NCBI GenBank assembly: GCA_025359425.1
Contig: JANYGC010000069.1
Coordinates: forward strand, 1 to 39,741
Length of the DNA stretch: 39,741 nucleotides
Origin: Sphingomonadaceae bacterium
GTDB lineage: Bacteria > Pseudomonadota > Alphaproteobacteria > Sphingomonadales > Sphingomonadaceae
Direction of reading: 5' to 3'
The notes beneath the pieces are model-generated. The model was given only the letters and a program-made list of their open reading frames with translations, searched no databases and was not told the DNA's origin. This document shows positions 25,300 to 33,327 of the stretch, one piece after another. The position numbers and the translations under genes were made by a program. Positions within the stretch are counted from its first letter, which is position 1. The number at the start of each line of letters is the position of its first letter.

Positions 25300-25400
25300 A
25301 CAGGATCCGGACCGGTCCGCTCCGGCACGGCTAAGGCCGCGCTGCTGCGCTCGTACGCTGCCGGATCATTCACCCGCGATCCGGCAACAGGCGAAAGGAG
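25300..25400 (+). promoter_or_regulatory. structured leader of the Nramp-related gene with alternative pairings
   Basis: The 303-base gap 25104-25406 holds no gene. Near its end TGCCGGATC (25359-25367) and GATCCGGCA (25378-25386) form a perfect 9-bp stem around a ten-base loop, eight bases before the ribosome binding site AAAGGAG (25394-25400). An earlier GATCCGG at 25304-25310 can pair with the same CCGGATC (25361-25367), so two structures exclude each other. That is the layout of a regulatory leader, perhaps metal-responsive. I could not match it to the M-box or yybP-ykoY consensus. Confidence 0.4.
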
Positions 25401-25406
25401 CTCGCC

Positions 25407-27068
25407 ATGACCAAGTATTTCACCCGCGCGGAACTCGCCGTCCGCAAACAGGCCGCGATTTGCGCGCCTGGCGCTATCTTGCGCAAGGGCGGCGAGGGAC
25501 ATTCCGATGAGGTGATCGGCGCCTTCGGGCGGCTCCCACGCGGGGGCTCGCTCGCCGCCTCGCCGTGGCGGCGGCGGCTACTGACCATGCTGGCGATTAT
25601 CGGGCCTGGCCTGATCGTCATGGTCGGCGACAACGACGCCGGCGCATTCGGCACTTACACCCAGGCTGGACAGAATTATGGCACTTCACTGCTGTGGGTA
25701 CTGCTGCTGCTGATCCCGGTGCTGTATGTGAACCAGGAGATGGTGCTGCGGCTTGGCGCGGTGACCGGGACTGGCCACGCCCGGCTGATCTTCGCGCGGT
25801 TCGGCAAGTTCTGGGGCGCGTTCAGCGTGATCGATCTGTTTCTGCTCAACGCCCTGACCATCGTCACCGAATTCATCGGCGTGGAGCTGGGGGCAAGCTA
25901 CCTCGGACTCTCGACCCGGTGGAGTGTGATATGTGCTGCGCTGGGCCTGATCGCGGCAACCGCAACCGGCAGCTTCCGCCGCTTCGAGCGATTCATGATG
26001 GTGCTCGTGCTGGGGAGCCTGCTGCTGGTGCCGATTGCCATAGCGGTCCATCCCGCGCCCGGGCAGATCGCGCACGATTTCCTCGTCCCGCACCTCCCCG
26101 CTGGCAGCCCGCTCGCCGACGTCGTGCTGCTGATCATCGCCATCGTCGGGACCACGGTGGCACCGTGGCAGTTGTTCTTCCAGCAAAGCTATATTGTCGA
26201 CAAGCGCATCGGGCCCGAATTCGTCGCTTATGAGCGGGTCGATCTGTGGCTGGGCATCGTGGTCGTGGTCATCGGCGCGGCAGCGATGATGGCCTTTACC
26301 GCAGCAGCCTATGTCGGCACGTCCGGTGCGGGGCATTTCACCGATGCCGGCGCAGTCGCGCACGGGCTGGCGGCCCGAGGCGGTTCGCTGCTGGGCAAGC
26401 TGTTCGCACTGGCGCTGATCGACGCGTCGATCATCGGCGCGGCCGCGGTCTCGCTAAGCAGCGCTTACGCGTTCGGCGACGTCTTCGGGATCGAACACTC
26501 GCTGCACCGCGCGCCGCGCGAGGCGATCGGTTTCCAGCTCGTCTATGCCGGGCTGATCGCGCTGTCGGCGCTGCTGGTGCTGATGCCGGGAACCCCGCTC
26601 GGGCTGCTGACCAACGCGGTCCAGAGCTTGGCCGGAGTGCTCCTGCCCAGCGCGACGGTGTTCCTGCTGCTGCTGTGCAATGACGCTGCAGTGCTGGGAC
26701 CCTGGCGCAACGGGCCGTGGCTCAACCTGTTCACTGGCGCCGTGATCGCGGTGCTGATCGTGCTCTCGGTAATCCTGACCGCTGCGGTGTTGTTCCCGGG
26801 GATCGGAGCGGGGACTATTCTGGCCGCGCTGGGCAGCGGCGGCGCGCTTACGCTGGCAGGATGGGCCGGGGTCCGGCTGCGCGGCGTGCGCCCCATCCCG
26901 GTCGATCGCACCGGCCGCAGCAACTGGCGGATGCCCGCGCTGGTCGATCTGCCGGCAGCCGACCTGACGCTGCGTGAACGGGTTTGGCTGGGCCTTCTGC
27001 GCGGCTATCTGGCAATCGCGGCGGGGCTGGTGCTGGTGCGGATCATGCGGCTCGCGCTGAGCGGCTGA
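25407..27068 (+). CDS. Nramp-related divalent metal transporter (NRMT-like, possibly Mg2+)
   Basis: Predicted 553-residue inner-membrane protein with the LeuT-like Nramp fold and about eleven helices. Canonical Nramps bind metal with DPGN in helix 1 and a methionine in helix 6 (AxxMPH). Here helix 1 reads GPGLIVMVGDNDAGAFG, so DPGN is replaced by DNDAG (D75-G79), and helix 6 reads VGTTVAPWQLFFQQSYIVDK, so the methionine is alanine. Loss of the soft-metal ligand is the mark of Nramp-related magnesium transporters, so magnesium is a reasonable guess and Mn2+ less likely. About 50 polar N-terminal residues precede the fold. ATG 25407 follows AAAGGAG at 25394-25400. The gene is monocistronic and ends at a terminator shared with the converging cytochrome gene. 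Confidence 0.88.
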   Translation: MTKYFTRAELAVRKQAAICAPGAILRKGGEGHSDEVIGAFGRLPRGGSLAASPWRRRLLTMLAIIGPGLIVMVGDNDAGAFGTYTQAGQNYGTSLLWVLLLLIPVLYVNQEMVLRLGAVTGTGHARLIFARFGKFWGAFSVIDLFLLNALTIVTEFIGVELGASYLGLSTRWSVICAALGLIAATATGSFRRFERFMMVLVLGSLLLVPIAIAVHPAPGQIAHDFLVPHLPAGSPLADVVLLIIAIVGTTVAPWQLFFQQSYIVDKRIGPEFVAYERVDLWLGIVVVVIGAAAMMAFTAAAYVGTSGAGHFTDAGAVAHGLAARGGSLLGKLFALALIDASIIGAAAVSLSSAYAFGDVFGIEHSLHRAPREAIGFQLVYAGLIALSALLVLMPGTPLGLLTNAVQSLAGVLLPSATVFLLLLCNDAAVLGPWRNGPWLNLFTGAVIAVLIVLSVILTAAVLFPGIGAGTILAALGSGGALTLAGWAGVRLRGVRPIPVDRTGRSNWRMPALVDLPAADLTLRERVWLGLLRGYLAIAAGLVLVRIMRLALSG

Positions 27069-27075
27069 ACCGACC

Positions 27076-27108
27076 AAAAAGGGCGGAGCCTTGCGGCCCC
27101 GCCCTTTA
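27076..27108. terminator. bidirectional terminator between converging genes
   Basis: AAAGGGCGG and CCGCCCTTT pair around a short centre, with A-tracts on the left and T then A-tracts on the right, so the hairpin has a T-run on both strands. It lies eight bases after the transporter stop and about 20 bases past the cytochrome stop, serving both. Confidence 0.85.
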
Positions 27109-27127
27109 AAATCGAAGCTCTTGAAAC

Positions 27128-28024
27128 CTACTTCGCGGTCTTCAAATACGCGATCACGTTGGCGCGTTCCTGCGCATCGGTCAGCCCGGCAAAGCTCATC
27201 TTGGTGCCGGGGACATAACCGCTCGGGTTGGTCAGCCAGGCATCGAGGCTGGCATCGTCCCAGACCCCGCCCTTGGCCTTGAGCCCGTCGGAGAAGGCAA
27301 AGCCGCCGCGGCCTTCACCCTTTTTGTCGCCGTAGATCCCGGCCAGGTTCGGGCCCTGGCCGTTCGGGCCGCCCGGCGCGATGGTGTGACACGAGGCGCA
27401 CTTGGCGAAGCTCTTCTGGCCCTTGGCGGCATCGCCGACCAGCGCCACGGTCGGAGCAGCGGCCGCACCGGCGGCTGGCATTGCCGGAACCGGCGGCAAG
27501 GGCAGGTTGGAGCCCTTCGAATTGAGATAGACCATCACGTTGGCGCGTTCCTGCGGGTCGGTCAGCCCGGCGAAGCTCATCTTGGTCCCGCTGGCGAAGG
27601 CGCTCGGGTTTTCGAGCCATGAATTGAGGCTGGTCCAGTCCCACTTGCCGCCCTTGGCCTTGAGCGCATCGGAGAACGCAAACCCGCCGCGGCCCTGCGC
27701 AATCCCTTCGCCCAAAACGGCGTAGAGGTTCGGGCCCTGCCCGTTGGCACCGCCCTGATCGATACTGTGGCAGCTCATGCACTTCTTGAAGCTGGCTTCG
27801 CCCTTGGCCACATCAGCCGTGGCGAGGAACGATTCGAACGGAGCCGCCGCTGCGCCGCCGCCCTTTTCTTCATCGTCCGAGACGCCGGCGATCTTGTAGC
27901 CGGGCTTCTCGAGCTTTTCGAACTTGCCGGCCTCGAAATAATGGCCGGCGATGCTCGACAGCCCGAGCGCGACGATGCCCGAAAACAGCGTCCAGCCGGC
28001 AATGGTATTAAAGCGGTCTGCCAT
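27128..28024 (-). CDS. membrane-anchored diheme cytochrome c
   Basis: Predicted 298-residue periplasmic-facing electron carrier. An N-terminal hydrophobic helix (residues about 9-28) acts as an uncleaved anchor. A Pro/Ala-poor acidic linker leads to two class I cytochrome c domains. Heme sites are CMSCH (C82-H86) and CASCH (C209-H213); axial methionines are M149 and M276, each in GTKMSFAGLTD. The two domains share long identical stretches (RGGFAFSDxLKAKGG), so they arose by internal duplication. Single-domain relatives of the CycM/c552 type carry electrons from the bc1 complex to the terminal oxidase; this protein could do the same with two hemes. ATG 28024 (MADRFNTIAGW) is preferred to the frame's earlier start at 28096. 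Confidence 0.93.
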   Translation of the reverse strand: MADRFNTIAGWTLFSGIVALGLSSIAGHYFEAGKFEKLEKPGYKIAGVSDDEEKGGGAAAAPFESFLATADVAKGEASFKKCMSCHSIDQGGANGQGPNLYAVLGEGIAQGRGGFAFSDALKAKGGKWDWTSLNSWLENPSAFASGTKMSFAGLTDPQERANVMVYLNSKGSNLPLPPVPAMPAAGAAAAPTVALVGDAAKGQKSFAKCASCHTIAPGGPNGQGPNLAGIYGDKKGEGRGGFAFSDGLKAKGGVWDDASLDAWLTNPSGYVPGTKMSFAGLTDAQERANVIAYLKTAK

Positions 28025-28139
28025 CCGATAAGCCCCGTTGGGAAATGCACCTGTGCGTTCGCGCGCCGCTCTAGTCAGGCGGCGCGCGGCTTGCAAGGGG
28101 CATTGCGGCGCAGCCTAATGCGCTCTAGCCATTGCCCCC

Positions 28140-30068
28140 ATGTTTTCCTCACTCCTGATTGCCAACCGCGGCGAAATCGCCTGCCGGATCATCCGCACCG
28201 CGAGGGCCATGGGCCTGCGCACCGTCGCGGTCTATTCCGATGCCGACGCCAAGGCGCTGCATGTGCGGCAGGCGGACGAGGCGGTGCATATCGGCGCATC
28301 ACCGGCTCGCGAAAGCTACCTCGTCGGCGAAAAGATCATCGCTGCGGCCAAGGCCACCGGGGCGGAAGCGATCCATCCGGGCTATGGGTTCCTCTCCGAA
28401 AACGCCGAATTCGCGCAAAGCGTGATCGACGCCGGGCTGATCTGGGTCGGCCCCAAGCCCGCCAGCATCACCGCGATGGGGCTGAAGGATGCGGCCAAGC
28501 AATTGATGCAGGATGCGGGTGTGCCGGTAACGCCGGGCTACCTCGGGGCGAATCAGGACCCGGCGAATCTGGCGCGGGAAGCCGCCAAGATCGGCTTTCC
28601 GGTGCTGATCAAGGCGGTGGCGGGCGGCGGCGGCAAGGGGATGCGGCTGGTCGAGGCTGCGGGCGATTTTGCCGATGCCTTGCAATCGTGCCAGCGCGAG
28701 GCCGCCTCTTCGTTCGGCAATGATCATGTGCTGATCGAGAAGTACATTCAGCGCCCGCGCCATATCGAGGTGCAGGTGTTCGGCGACAGCCACGGCAATG
28801 TCGTCCACCTGTTCGAACGCGATTGCAGCCTCCAGCGCCGCCACCAGAAGGTGATCGAGGAAGCCCCCGCCCCGGGGATGGACGAAGTGACCCGCGAGGC
28901 GCTGTGTGCTGCGGCGGTGAAAGCGGCCAAGGCGGTGGACTACGAAGGCGCCGGCACGATCGAATTCATCGCCGACGCTTCAGAAGGACTGCGCGCCGAC
29001 CGGATCTGGTTCATGGAAATGAACACCCGCCTGCAGGTCGAGCATCCGGTGACCGAGGAAATCACCGGGGTCGATCTGGTCGAGTGGCAATTGCGGGTGG
29101 CAGCGGGGGAGGTGTTGCCCAAGCGGCAGGATGAATTGGCGATCAACGGCTGGGCGATGGAAGCGCGGCTTTATGCAGAGGATCCGGCGAAGGGGTTTTT
29201 GCCGAGTATCGGAGGACTCAACAATTTCATCCTACCAGATGACGTGCGCGTTGATACGGGTGTCGAAGATGAAGACGAAGTCACACCGTTCTACGATCCC
29301 ATGATAGCAAAACTCATTGCCCATGACTCGACCAGGCAAGCAGCGCTTCGGAGACTTGCCGACGCATGTGGCAAGGTAGAAGTCCAACCTGTGCGGACCA
29401 ACGCTTGGTTTCTCAAGCGTTTGCTGAATGACAGCGAAGTGCAGCTTGGAGCGGTCCACACGGGGTTGATTGTCGAAAAGTCAGATGATCTTTTGGAGCC
29501 GCCGAAGCCAAATAGCTTGGGTTTACAGATCGCGGCAACATCGTTGGGCAATGATCGTTTCGTAGGTGGTAAGCGGGGTGACTTAGCGTTTGAGATGATT
29601 CGCCAGATGCGTGGATTTCGCGTCAATGCGGACGCCCAACGCCGATATCGCGTCACAGTCGATGGGCAACCGCATACGGTGGTTGTCGATCATTCGGATG
29701 AAGAGTTGGTCACCGAGAGTTGGCGACGCAAAAGACAGCTTTACGGTGACGGCGAAGTCATCATCATGGAAGATGGCGCAAACTTCCAAGTCGCATTGGA
29801 TGAACCTCGAGGGAGTGGCCACCACTCCGCCCACGACGGCGACATCCTCTCGCCCATGCCGGGCAAGATCATCGCGGTCGAGGTGACGGCGGGGGATGCG
29901 GTGGTGAAAGGGCAGAAGCTGCTCACGCTCGAGGCGATGAAGATGGAACACAGCCTGGTCGCGCCGTTCGACGGGGTAGTGGCGGAGCTGAATGCGGTCG
30001 CCGGGGCGCAGGTGCAGGTCGAGGCGCTGCTGGCGCGGATTGATCCCGTCGCTGGAGAAGCGGCATGA
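28140..30068 (+). CDS. acyl-CoA carboxylase alpha subunit (biotin carboxylase plus biotin carrier)
   Basis: Predicted 642-residue subunit that carboxylates biotin with bicarbonate and ATP. Domains in order: N-terminal biotin carboxylase domain (LIANRGEIACRIIRTARAMG), ATP-grasp (KAVAGGGGKGMRLVE, FERDCSLQRRHQKVIEEAPA, MNTRLQVEHPVTEEITGVDL), the C-terminal biotin carboxylase domain, a linker domain, and a biotinyl domain with LEAMKMEHSLVAPF, biotin on K601. The paired beta gene follows. Propionyl-CoA, methylcrotonyl-CoA and related acyl-CoAs are possible substrates; sequence alone does not decide. Bases from about 29215 to 29815 (residues about 359-558) are markedly lower in GC than both flanks although the reading frame and motifs such as VTPFYDPMIAKLIAHD remain intact, so the gene looks mosaic. 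Confidence 0.93.
   Translation: MFSSLLIANRGEIACRIIRTARAMGLRTVAVYSDADAKALHVRQADEAVHIGASPARESYLVGEKIIAAAKATGAEAIHPGYGFLSENAEFAQSVIDAGLIWVGPKPASITAMGLKDAAKQLMQDAGVPVTPGYLGANQDPANLAREAAKIGFPVLIKAVAGGGGKGMRLVEAAGDFADALQSCQREAASSFGNDHVLIEKYIQRPRHIEVQVFGDSHGNVVHLFERDCSLQRRHQKVIEEAPAPGMDEVTREALCAAAVKAAKAVDYEGAGTIEFIADASEGLRADRIWFMEMNTRLQVEHPVTEEITGVDLVEWQLRVAAGEVLPKRQDELAINGWAMEARLYAEDPAKGFLPSIGGLNNFILPDDVRVDTGVEDEDEVTPFYDPMIAKLIAHDSTRQAALRRLADACGKVEVQPVRTNAWFLKRLLNDSEVQLGAVHTGLIVEKSDDLLEPPKPNSLGLQIAATSLGNDRFVGGKRGDLAFEMIRQMRGFRVNADAQRRYRVTVDGQPHTVVVDHSDEELVTESWRRKRQLYGDGEVIIMEDGANFQVALDEPRGSGHHSAHDGDILSPMPGKIIAVEVTAGDAVVKGQKLLTLEAMKMEHSLVAPFDGVVAELNAVAGAQVQVEALLARIDPVAGEAA
29215..29815 (+). other. 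low-GC block inside the carboxylase alpha gene
   Basis: Two sampled 60-base lines in this block (29281 and 29461) each contain 30 G+C, whereas a line upstream in the same gene (28861) contains 44. Codon choice shifts with it: many A- or T-ending codons appear, then GC-rich codons resume at about 29816 with the biotinyl domain. Both edges are abrupt and in frame. Replacement of this segment by recombination with a lower-GC homologue is the simplest explanation. Edges are judged by eye to within about 20 bases. Confidence 0.6.
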
Positions 30069-30070
30069 AT

Positions 30071-30164
30071 CTCCCCTCCCCGCGGGGAGGGGCCGGGGGT
30101 GGGGGTTCTGCGGTCGCGGGTGTCGTACACCCATCCCCCGACCCCTTCCCTCAAGGGAAGGGGA
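30071..30164. repeat. intergenic repeat with two hairpins, containing the beta gene's ribosome binding site
   Basis: A perfect 20-base palindrome (30073-30092, 10-base arms) is followed by G-rich and C-rich tracts (30091-30105 and 30130-30143) that pair roughly, then CCCCTTCCC / GGGAAGGGG (30142-30150 and 30155-30163) around TCAA. The whole 95 bases folds back on itself. I recall this type of C/G-rich repeat between sphingomonad genes. The likely Shine-Dalgarno of the following gene lies within the last arm. Confidence 0.8.
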
Positions 30165-30168
30165 GCAG

Positions 30169-31692
30169 ATGACCTGGCAGCCTGAAATCGACGAACTCCG
30201 CGCGCGCGAACAGCTCGCCGAGCAAATGGGCGGCGCCGAAAAAGTGGCGCGGCAGCATGGGCGGGGCAAGCTCGATGCAAGGGCGCGCATCAATGGCCTG
30301 GTCGATGCGGGCAGCTTTCGTGAGATCGGCAAGATCGCCGGGACCGGCACCTACGATGCAGACGGCAAGCTCACCAACCTCGCCGCGTCGAACCTGATCT
30401 TCGGGCGGGCGAATATCGAGGGCCGCCCGGTGGTGGCCAGCGCCGACGATTTCACCGTGCGCGGCGGCGCGGCGGATGCGGCGATTGCGCGCAAGTTCGC
30501 CCAGTGCGAGCAGATGGCTTACACGCTCAAAATCCCGTTGATCCGGATGATCGACGGCACCGGCGGCGGCGGCTCGGTCAAAACGCTCGAAACGATCGGC
30601 GCGACGTACATTCCCGCAGTGCATATGTGGGGCGATGTCGTTCGCAATCTGGCGGCGGTGCCGGTGGTCGCGCTCGCGCTCGGGCCGACCGCAGGCCTTG
30701 GCGCAGCGCGCGTCGCGGCGAGCCACTATTCGATCATGGTCAAAGGCCTGTCGCAATTGTTCGCCGCTGGCCCGGCGGTGGTCGAGGCGATCGGCGAAAA
30801 GAGCGACAAGGAATCATTGGGCGGGAGCGACATCCACACCCGCAACGGCGTGGTCGACGAGGAAGTCGCAAGCGAGGCGGAAGCCTTTGCGACCGCGCGG
30901 CGGTTCCTCTCGTACCTGCCCAGCCACGTCGGCGCACTCGCCGCGCGCACCCTTAACACCGACCCCACCGACCGCCGCGAACACTTCCTGATCGACCTCG
31001 TCCCGCGCGAGGCCAAGCAGGTCTATTCGATGCGCCGGGTGCTGGCGGCGGTGTTCGATCGGGGCAGCAGCTTCGAGATGGGCAAGCAATGGGGCCGCGC
31101 GGCGATTACCGCCTTTGCCCGGCTCGATGGCTGGCCGGTTGCGGTGCTCGCTTCGGACCCCAGCTTCCTCGGCGGATCGTGGGAGGCCAAGACCAGCGAG
31201 AAGGTCGAACGGTTCATCAAGCTGGCCGACCAGTTCCGCCTGCCGGTGGTCCACCTGGTCGACAACCCCGGGTTCATGATCGGCAATGCGGCGGAGACCG
31301 CCGGCACGATCCGCTACGGGGTGCAGGCGATGAACGCGATTTATGCCGCGACCGTGCCGCTGTGCTGCGTGGTGGTGCGCCGCGCTTACGGGATCGCGGG
31401 CAGCGCGATGAGCAACGCCGATGCCTTCCAGTACCGCTTTGCCTGGCCAAGCGGTGATTGGGGCAGCCTGCCGATCGAGGGCGGGATCGAGGTTGCCTAC
31501 AAAAGCGAGATCGAAGCGGCGGCGGACCCGGCGGCGCGGCTGCAAGAAATCCGCGACCGGCTGAACCTGCTGCGCAGCCCGTTCCGCACCGCCGAGAAGT
31601 TCGGGATCGAGGATATTATCGACCCGAGGGATACCCGGCCGTTGCTGTGCGAATTTGCCGACCTGGCGTGGCGCAGTTTGGGGGCGGCTTAG
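30169..31692 (+). CDS. acyl-CoA carboxylase beta subunit (carboxyltransferase)
   Basis: Predicted 507-residue carboxyltransferase that moves CO2 from biotin to an acyl-CoA. The N-terminal half has QHGRGKLDARARINGLVDAG and FTVRGGAADAAIARK. The oxyanion pockets are visible as IDGTGGGGSVKTLE and VDNPGFMIGNAAETAG, and GIAGSAMSNADAFQYRFAWP follows. Length and order match PccB/MccB-type proteins. It pairs with the alpha gene, separated by a 94-base repeat. Substrate is not determined. ATG 30169 follows the purine-rich arm of that repeat (GGGAAGGGGAG). Confidence 0.93.
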   Translation: MTWQPEIDELRAREQLAEQMGGAEKVARQHGRGKLDARARINGLVDAGSFREIGKIAGTGTYDADGKLTNLAASNLIFGRANIEGRPVVASADDFTVRGGAADAAIARKFAQCEQMAYTLKIPLIRMIDGTGGGGSVKTLETIGATYIPAVHMWGDVVRNLAAVPVVALALGPTAGLGAARVAASHYSIMVKGLSQLFAAGPAVVEAIGEKSDKESLGGSDIHTRNGVVDEEVASEAEAFATARRFLSYLPSHVGALAARTLNTDPTDRREHFLIDLVPREAKQVYSMRRVLAAVFDRGSSFEMGKQWGRAAITAFARLDGWPVAVLASDPSFLGGSWEAKTSEKVERFIKLADQFRLPVVHLVDNPGFMIGNAAETAGTIRYGVQAMNAIYAATVPLCCVVVRRAYGIAGSAMSNADAFQYRFAWPSGDWGSLPIEGGIEVAYKSEIEAAADPAARLQEIRDRLNLLRSPFRTAEKFGIEDIIDPRDTRPLLCEFADLAWRSLGAA

Positions 31693-31700
31693 CCTTAGAT

Positions 31701-31843
31701 CCTCTCCATTTTCACGAAGTGCAAATGGGGAGGTGGATGGCCCAAAGGGCCAGACGGAGGGGTATCAAGGCCCGCGTCGATACCCCTCCGTCAGTGCTTC
31801 GCACTGCCACCTCCCCATTTGTCCAAGGGGAAAAATGGAGAGG
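31701..31843. repeat. long imperfect inverted repeat between convergent genes
   Basis: Arms at 31701-31766 and 31779-31843 pair over most of their length, with matched segments such as CCTCTCCATTTT / AAAAATGGAGAGG, CAAATGGGGAGGTGG / CCACCTCCCCATTTG and GACGGAGGGGTATC / GATACCCCTCCGTC, plus small internal hairpins GGCCCAAAGGGCC and AGTGCTTCGCACT. I know related repeats from sphingomonad intergenic regions. It sits between the ends of the carboxylase beta gene and glpD and could serve as terminator for both. Confidence 0.85.
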
Positions 31844-31845
31844 AC

Positions 31846-33315
31846 CTAAGTAGCCAGATACTCCGCCAGCGCCGACTGTTGCCCGGCATCAAGCCGCAAC
31901 CCCAGTTTGCTCCGCCGCCACAGCACGTCCTCGGCGCTGACCGCCCATTCCTCCTGGCGCAGGTAATCGACCTCCGCCGCGCTCAAACCGCCGCCAAAAT
32001 CGCGCCCGAGCGCCTGCCAGCCTTGGGCTTCGCCGAGCCATGCCCGTGCGCGGGTGCCGTAAGCCCGCGCAATCCGGTCGATGTCGTGAGCGGCAAGGAA
32101 GCCGTAATCCGCTGCTAACCCCGCCTTTAGCGCCTCTAGGCCGTCGATCGCGAAGTCGCCGCCGGGCAGCGCGGCACTGCGGGTCCAGGCCTTGCCCGAG
32201 AGCGCCGATAGTCGCGGTGCCAGCAAATCTACCGCCTCTTCCGCCAGGTGCCGGTAGGTGGTGATCTTGCCGCCATAGACGCTGAGCAGCGGCGCGCCCT
32301 GCCCGGTTTCCGACAATTCCAGCCGGTAGCCCCGGGTCGCCGCCTCGGGCTTGCCCGAACCGTCATCGACCAGCGGGCGCACCCCCGAATAGGTCCAGAC
32401 CACATCGGCGGGAGTGATAGCAGTCTTGAAATAGGTGTTCGCACCCTCGCACAGATAGGCGATTTCTTCGTCGCTGGCCTTGATCGGATCGCCCGGTAAC
32501 TGATCGCGGTCGGTGGTGCCGATCAGGGTGAAATCGCGCTCATAGGGGATCGCGAAGAAGATCCGCCCGTCGGCAAGCTGGAAGAAATAGGCATAGGGGT
32601 GCTCGAACAATTTGCGCACCACGATGTGGCTGCCGCGGACCAGCCGCATCCCGTAATCGGGCGCATCGCCGAGCGAATTTTCGACCTCGAGCACTTGCGG
32701 CCCGGCGGCGTTGACCAAAGCCTTGGCGCGGAAGGTTCCGCCGCTGGTGGCGATCGCCCAGACCTCGCCAACGCGCGTGGCCCCGGTGACTTTGGTGCGA
32801 GTACGCACCTCGGCGCCGCGCTCCGCCGCGTCCTTGGCGTTGAGCAGCACCAGCCGCGCATCGTCGACCCAGCCGTCGGAATATTCGAACCCGGCAGTGA
32901 ATCCCGGTTTGAGCGGAGTGCCCGCCGGGTGGCGCTGCAAATCGATCGTGCGGGTCGCAGGCAGGCGCTTGCGCCCGCCGATATGATCGTAAAGGAACAG
33001 CCCGAGCCGCAGCAGCCAGCGCGGACGCAGGCCCTGCACATAGGGCAGCACGAAGCGCATCGGGTGAATGATGTGCGGGGCGATGGCCCACAAGGCTTCG
33101 CGCTCGGACAGACTCTCGCGGACCAGACCGAACTCGTAATGCTCGAGGTAGCGCAGGCCCCCGTGAATCAGCTTGGTCGAGGCCGAACTGGTCCCTTGCG
33201 CCAGATCGCCCGCTTCGAGTAGCAGCACCTTGGCCCCGCGCCCGGCGGCATCGCGCGCGATCCCCGCGCCGTTCACGCCGCCGCCGATTACCGCGAGGTC
33301 GAAAAGCTGGTCCAT
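31846..33315 (-). CDS. glpD: aerobic glycerol-3-phosphate dehydrogenase GlpD
   Basis: Predicted 489-residue FAD enzyme at the inner membrane that oxidises glycerol-3-phosphate to dihydroxyacetone phosphate and passes electrons to quinone. The FAD-binding start DLAVIGGGVNGAGIARDAAG is followed by the family signatures TSSASTKLIHGGLRYLE and YGGKITTYRHLAEEAVD. The middle IIHPMRFVLPYV and the FFAIPYERDFTLIGTTDRD stretch are as in GlpD. Length is as expected. No glpK, glpF or glpR is nearby. It lies 12 bases downstream of the transporter gene on the same strand, so the two may be co-transcribed. Confidence 0.95.
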   Translation of the reverse strand: MDQLFDLAVIGGGVNGAGIARDAAGRGAKVLLLEAGDLAQGTSSASTKLIHGGLRYLEHYEFGLVRESLSEREALWAIAPHIIHPMRFVLPYVQGLRPRWLLRLGLFLYDHIGGRKRLPATRTIDLQRHPAGTPLKPGFTAGFEYSDGWVDDARLVLLNAKDAAERGAEVRTRTKVTGATRVGEVWAIATSGGTFRAKALVNAAGPQVLEVENSLGDAPDYGMRLVRGSHIVVRKLFEHPYAYFFQLADGRIFFAIPYERDFTLIGTTDRDQLPGDPIKASDEEIAYLCEGANTYFKTAITPADVVWTYSGVRPLVDDGSGKPEAATRGYRLELSETGQGAPLLSVYGGKITTYRHLAEEAVDLLAPRLSALSGKAWTRSAALPGGDFAIDGLEALKAGLAADYGFLAAHDIDRIARAYGTRARAWLGEAQGWQALGRDFGGGLSAAEVDYLRQEEWAVSAEDVLWRRSKLGLRLDAGQQSALAEYLAT

Positions 33316-33327
33316 CGTTGCCCCTGC

